From assembly GCA_023511835.1 (NCBI GenBank), contig JAIMAT010000009.1, positions 1 to 48,029 of the forward strand: a DNA stretch of 48,029 bases. Direction: 5' to 3'. Shown piece after piece: positions 45,178 through 48,029 of this stretch (position 1 is the stretch's first letter; each line of letters opens with the position of its first letter). The position numbers and the translations under genes were made by a program. This DNA comes from Bacillota bacterium. Lineage in GTDB: Bacteria > Bacillota > Sulfobacillia > JAIMAT01. The notes beneath the pieces were generated by a model that saw only the letters and a list, made by a program, of their open reading frames with translations, was not told where the DNA came from and ran no database searches.

Positions 45178-46113
45178 GTGGAGGCGCGGGGGCTGGTCAA
45201 GCGCTATGGCGAGCTGACGGCGGTGGCGGGCGTCGATTTCCGGGTGGAGCGGGGGGAGTGCTTCGGCTTCCTGGGGCCCAACGGGGCGGGGAAGAGCACC
45301 ACGATTCGCATGATCACCTGCCGCGTCCCGCCGAGCCGGGGCGAACTGCGCGTGCTCGGCCTGGACGTGCGCGGCCCGCTCCGGCCCATCAAGGCGCGCA
45401 TGGGCGTGGTCAGCCAGGAAGACAACCTGGACCAGGGGCTGACTTCGCTGGAGAACCTGGTCCTGCACGGCCTCTACTACGGCTTGCGGCGCGCCGAGGC
45501 GGAGCGGCGGGCGTGGCGGCTGCTGGACTTCATGTCGCTGGGCGAGAAGGCGGCCGTCCGGCCGCAGCACCTCTCCGGCGGGCAGCGGCGGCGCCTGGCC
45601 ATCGCCCGCGCCCTGGTCAACGAGCCGGAGCTGCTGGTGCTGGACGAGCCCACCACCGGCCTCGATCCGCAGGCGCGGGTGCTGGTCTGGGAGCGGCTGG
45701 CGGAGCTGCGTGACCGCGGCGTCACCATCGTCCTCACCACCCATTACATGGAGGAAGCCCGCCGGCTCTCCGACCGCCTGGTGCTCATGGACCACGGGCG
45801 GATCATCGCCCGCGGCCGCCCCGAGGCGCTGGTGCGGCGGGAGCTGGGCGGCGAGGTGGTGGAGCTGGACGAGCCGCTCGCCGGAGGCGACGGCCTGGGC
45901 GGCCGGCTGGGCGGCTTCGCGCGCCGCCACCCGCAGCTGGTGCGCCGGCTGGAACGGACGCGGAGCGGCTGGCAGCTCTTCACCCCGGCGGGCGAGGAGC
46001 TGCTGCGTGCGCTGACCGAGGAGGGTTTGCGGACGCGCCACTACCGCCTGCGGGAGGCCGATCTGGAGGATCTCTTCCTGGCCATGACGGGGAGGGAGCT
46101 GGAGGAGGAATGA
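45178..46113 (+). CDS. ABC transporter ATP-binding protein (NodI/CcmA-like)
   Basis: A 311-residue ATPase of an ABC-2 exporter. Walker A is GPNGAGKST, the Q-loop is VSQEDNLD, the signature is LSGGQRRR, Walker B is LLVLDEPTTGLD and the H-loop TTHYMEE. It has a C-terminal regulatory extension of about 80 residues as in NodI. GTG 45178 gives EARGLVKRYGELTAV, the normal N-terminus; GTG 45079 would add 33 residues. The stop overlaps the permease start by ATGA. The family exports lipooligosaccharides, polysaccharides or drugs; the substrate is unknown. Confidence 0.93.
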   Translation: MEARGLVKRYGELTAVAGVDFRVERGECFGFLGPNGAGKSTTIRMITCRVPPSRGELRVLGLDVRGPLRPIKARMGVVSQEDNLDQGLTSLENLVLHGLYYGLRRAEAERRAWRLLDFMSLGEKAAVRPQHLSGGQRRRLAIARALVNEPELLVLDEPTTGLDPQARVLVWERLAELRDRGVTIVLTTHYMEEARRLSDRLVLMDHGRIIARGRPEALVRRELGGEVVELDEPLAGGDGLGGRLGGFARRHPQLVRRLERTRSGWQLFTPAGEELLRALTEEGLRTRHYRLREADLEDLFLAMTGRELEEE

Positions 46114-46937
46114 GCGGCGAGACCGGACGGGGACGCGAAGAGTGGCCGCGCCTGGGCGACTGGGCCTGGCCGCGCCCGACACGGGGGGCGCTGACGGTCT
46201 GGCTGCGCGACTGGACGGCATGGAGGAAGTTCTACGTCTCCAGCCTGCTGGCGCATTTCGGCGAGCCGGTGCTCAGCCTGCTGGCGCTGGGGCTGGGACT
46301 CGGCCTCTACGTCACCCGCATCCAGGGGATGAGCTTCGTCGAGTTCATGGGCCCGGGCCTGGTCGCCTCGACGGCCATGAACGCCGTCTCCTTCGACCTG
46401 GTCTGGGGCGGCTACGACCGCCTCCACTGGACGCGCGCCTACGACGCCATGATGGCCTCGCCGCTGGCGCCGGAGGAGATCACGGCCGGCGAGCTCCTCT
46501 GGCAGGCGACGCGGGCGGTCCTCTACGGCGGCTTCTTTCTGCTGGTCCTGGCCGCCTTCGGCCTGGTCCGCTCCTGGTGGGCGCTGGCCGTCCTGCCGGT
46601 CCTGGCGCTGACCGGCGTCATCTTCGGCGGGCCGGCGCTGGCGGTGGCCTCGCTGGCGCGCGCGGAGGAGCAGCTCTCCTACTACTTCAGCCTGGTGGTC
46701 CAACCCATGTTCCTCTTCTCGGGCATCTTCTTCCCCGTCGAGCGGTTGGGGCCGGTGGTGCGGACGGCGGCCGAGTTCCTGCCGCTCTACCACGTGGTCC
46801 GCCTCTGCCGCGCGCTGGTGACCGGCCGATGGACGCCGGAGCTGGCGCCCAGCCTTCTGGCCCTGGCGGCCTTCGCCCTCCTGGCGGCGCTCCTGCCCGT
46901 CGGCTTCTTCCGCAAGGCGCTGGAGCGGATCGCCTGA
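46110..46937 (+). CDS. ABC-2 type transporter permease (NodJ-like)
   Basis: A 275-residue membrane protein with six hydrophobic segments. The N-terminal WRKFYVSSLLAHFGEPVLSL and VTRIQGMSFVEFMGPGLVAS match ABC-2/NodJ permeases. EMAVEEQ-like charged loops and the late PMFLFSGIFFPVERL-x-P motif are typical. The start overlaps the ATPase stop as ATGA, so the two subunits form a complete exporter half-pair. It converges with the rlmD gene. Confidence 0.92.
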   Translation: MSGETGRGREEWPRLGDWAWPRPTRGALTVWLRDWTAWRKFYVSSLLAHFGEPVLSLLALGLGLGLYVTRIQGMSFVEFMGPGLVASTAMNAVSFDLVWGGYDRLHWTRAYDAMMASPLAPEEITAGELLWQATRAVLYGGFFLLVLAAFGLVRSWWALAVLPVLALTGVIFGGPALAVASLARAEEQLSYYFSLVVQPMFLFSGIFFPVERLGPVVRTAAEFLPLYHVVRLCRALVTGRWTPELAPSLLALAAFALLAALLPVGFFRKALERIA

Positions 46938-47002
46938 ACGGTGCCGCCCGACCCCGCCCGACACCCGGCCCCGGGGGCTCGCGCGCGGCGTGTCGCGGCG
47001 CC

Positions 47003-48029
47003 TCAGCCGGCTCCGCCTGCCCCGGCGGGGCGGAGGAGCGCCACCGTCTCCACGTGGGGCGTCTGGGGGAAGAGGTCGACCGGGCGGGCGACGTCCAGCT
47101 CCCAGCCCAGCGGCAGGAGGACCGCCAGATCCTCCGCCAGCGCCACCGGGTTGCAGGAGACGTAGAGGACGCGCCGCGGGCGGAGCGCCGCGATGCGTTC
47201 CATCACCCTGCGGCCCGCTCCCGAGCGGGGCGGGTCGAGGAGCACCAGGTCGGGGTGCCAGCCGGCGGGCAGCGGCGCCTCGCCCAGCACGGCCGACCAG
47301 GGGCGCTCGCCGCTCAACCCGGCCAGGAAGCTCCGTACCTTGGCGGCCACCCAGCGCGCGTTGGCCACGCCGTTGGCGCGGGCGGCGGCACGACCCGCCT
47401 CTACGGAGGCCTCCACCACCTCCACGCCCACCGCCTCGCCGTCCGGACCGACCGCGCGCGCCAGCGGCAGGGTGAAGGTGCCCATGCCGGCGAAGAGGTC
47501 GAGCACCCGCTCGCCTGGCGCCGGCGCGGCCAGCTCCAGGGCCGCCTCCAGCAGCCGTTCCGCCTGGGCCGTGTGGGTCTGGAAGAAGCTCTGCGGGGCC
47601 AGGGCGAAGCGGAAGCCGCCCAGCCGTTCCTCGACGGCGGCGACGCCCCGCACGAGCCGGGGTGCCCCGGCGAAGTGGAGCGCGTCGCCGGGCTCCTCAT
47701 CCTCCACCCACTGCAAGGAAGCGAAGCCCTCCACGGCCGCCAGCCGCTCGCCCAGCCGCTCCAGCGCCCCCCGCCAGCGCTCCTCCCCGCCCTCCAGCGC
47801 CGCCGGAGAGGTGGTGGCCAACACCGCCATCCAGCGGCCGCCGGCCTCGGAGGCGCGGAGGAGCAGGTGGCGGAGGAATCCCCGGTTGGCTTCCTTGTCG
47901 TAGCCCGGCAGCGCCTCGGCCTCGGCCCAGCGGGCGACGGCGCCCAGCGCCTCCTGGATGGGGGGGAGCGCGATGGGGCAGCGCTCCAGCGGCAGCACCT
48001 CGCGCCAACGGCCGCGCCGGTGGAGGCCG
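47003..48029 (-). CDS. rlmD: 23S rRNA (uracil-5-)-methyltransferase RlmD/RumA family, 5' end missing
   Basis: The reading frame runs off the right edge of the window. The residues nearest the edge (GLHRRGRWREVLPLERCPI) match the middle of RlmD/TrmA-type enzymes, so more than the N-terminal TRAM domain is missing. Motifs present are FQTHTAQAERLL, VLDLFAGMGTFTLPLA, LVLLDPPRSGAG and the catalytic cysteine in VLYVSCNPVALAEDL. It transfers a methyl group from SAM to C5 of a uridine in 23S rRNA (U1939 type), though a tRNA role is not excluded. No iron-sulfur cysteines are visible in this part. Confidence 0.93.
   Translation of the reverse strand, partial: GLHRRGRWREVLPLERCPIALPPIQEALGAVARWAEAEALPGYDKEANRGFLRHLLLRASEAGGRWMAVLATTSPAALEGGEERWRGALERLGERLAAVEGFASLQWVEDEEPGDALHFAGAPRLVRGVAAVEERLGGFRFALAPQSFFQTHTAQAERLLEAALELAAPAPGERVLDLFAGMGTFTLPLARAVGPDGEAVGVEVVEASVEAGRAAARANGVANARWVAAKVRSFLAGLSGERPWSAVLGEAPLPAGWHPDLVLLDPPRSGAGRRVMERIAALRPRRVLYVSCNPVALAEDLAVLLPLGWELDVARPVDLFPQTPHVETVALLRPAGAGGAG

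Overview
This window is a very GC-rich stretch of a chromosome from an endospore-forming member of the Bacillota. The gene order from position 288 to about 25100 is the Bacillus-type tmk-to-divIC neighbourhood: tmk, darA, holB, ricT, rsmI, metG, tatD, rsmA, veg, ispE, purR, spoVG, glmU, prs, rplY, pth, mfd, spoVT, mazG, hup, rqcP, yabP, yabQ, divIC-like, S1 protein. Veg, SpoVT, YabP, YabQ, SpoVG and two coat-type proteins show a sporulating lineage. The high GC, the frequent GTG/TTG starts and the many long antisense shadow ORFs suggest a Symbiobacterium-, Thermaerobacter- or Limnochorda-like group; the exact class cannot be read from the window.

Left edge (1-287): the 3' end of a 5S rRNA gene, tRNA-Asn, a strong hairpin terminator and an imperfect 26-bp tandem repeat. 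Housekeeping block A (288-7306): DNA replication and nucleotide supply (tmk, holB), c-di-AMP sensing (darA), RNA/tRNA modification (rsmI, rsmA, metG) and tatD, mostly with 4-base stop/start overlaps. tmk appears to start at an ATC codon. Block B (7367-12785): a YkuK-like RNase H-fold protein, Veg behind a near-consensus sigma-A promoter, ispE, an NTP transferase, purR, an ACT-domain threonine dehydratase, and SpoVG fused in frame behind a membrane hairpin. Block C (12786-22413): a roughly 400-nt structured leader, then glmU-prs-rplY-pth-mfd, spoVT, mazG and HU. Block D (22443-26120): rqcP-yabP-yabQ, an unusual 11-bp-phased TGTAC repeat array in front of a 79-residue HTH gene, a DivIC-like protein, an S1 protein, tRNA-Leu, and two spore-coat-type proteins.

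The right half (26172-48029) is a mosaic of accessory operons. It holds a DUF885 protease-like gene, an old-yellow-enzyme reductase, a zinc-ribbon protein and Hsp20; a DtxR-family regulator translationally coupled to an aminotransferase and a DapA-family aldolase; an M20 amidohydrolase facing an MFS exporter plus HAD phosphatase; and a minus-strand operon of S9 peptidase, YbaK and a macro-domain/GNAT fusion. It ends with a SufR-like regulator, a lipoprotein cupredoxin, the pseudouridine catabolism pair psuG-psuK, greA divergent from an ABC exporter, and a truncated rlmD. No insertion sequences, prophage genes or CRISPR arrays were seen.

The best candidates for new biology are the TGTAC array with its HTH gene, the membrane-anchored/dual-start SpoVG, the macro-GNAT fusion operon, the metal-regulator/aminotransferase/aldolase operon, the ATC start of tmk, and a TAGGCTAG motif shared by three upstream regions. 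All functions are inferred from sequence alone.
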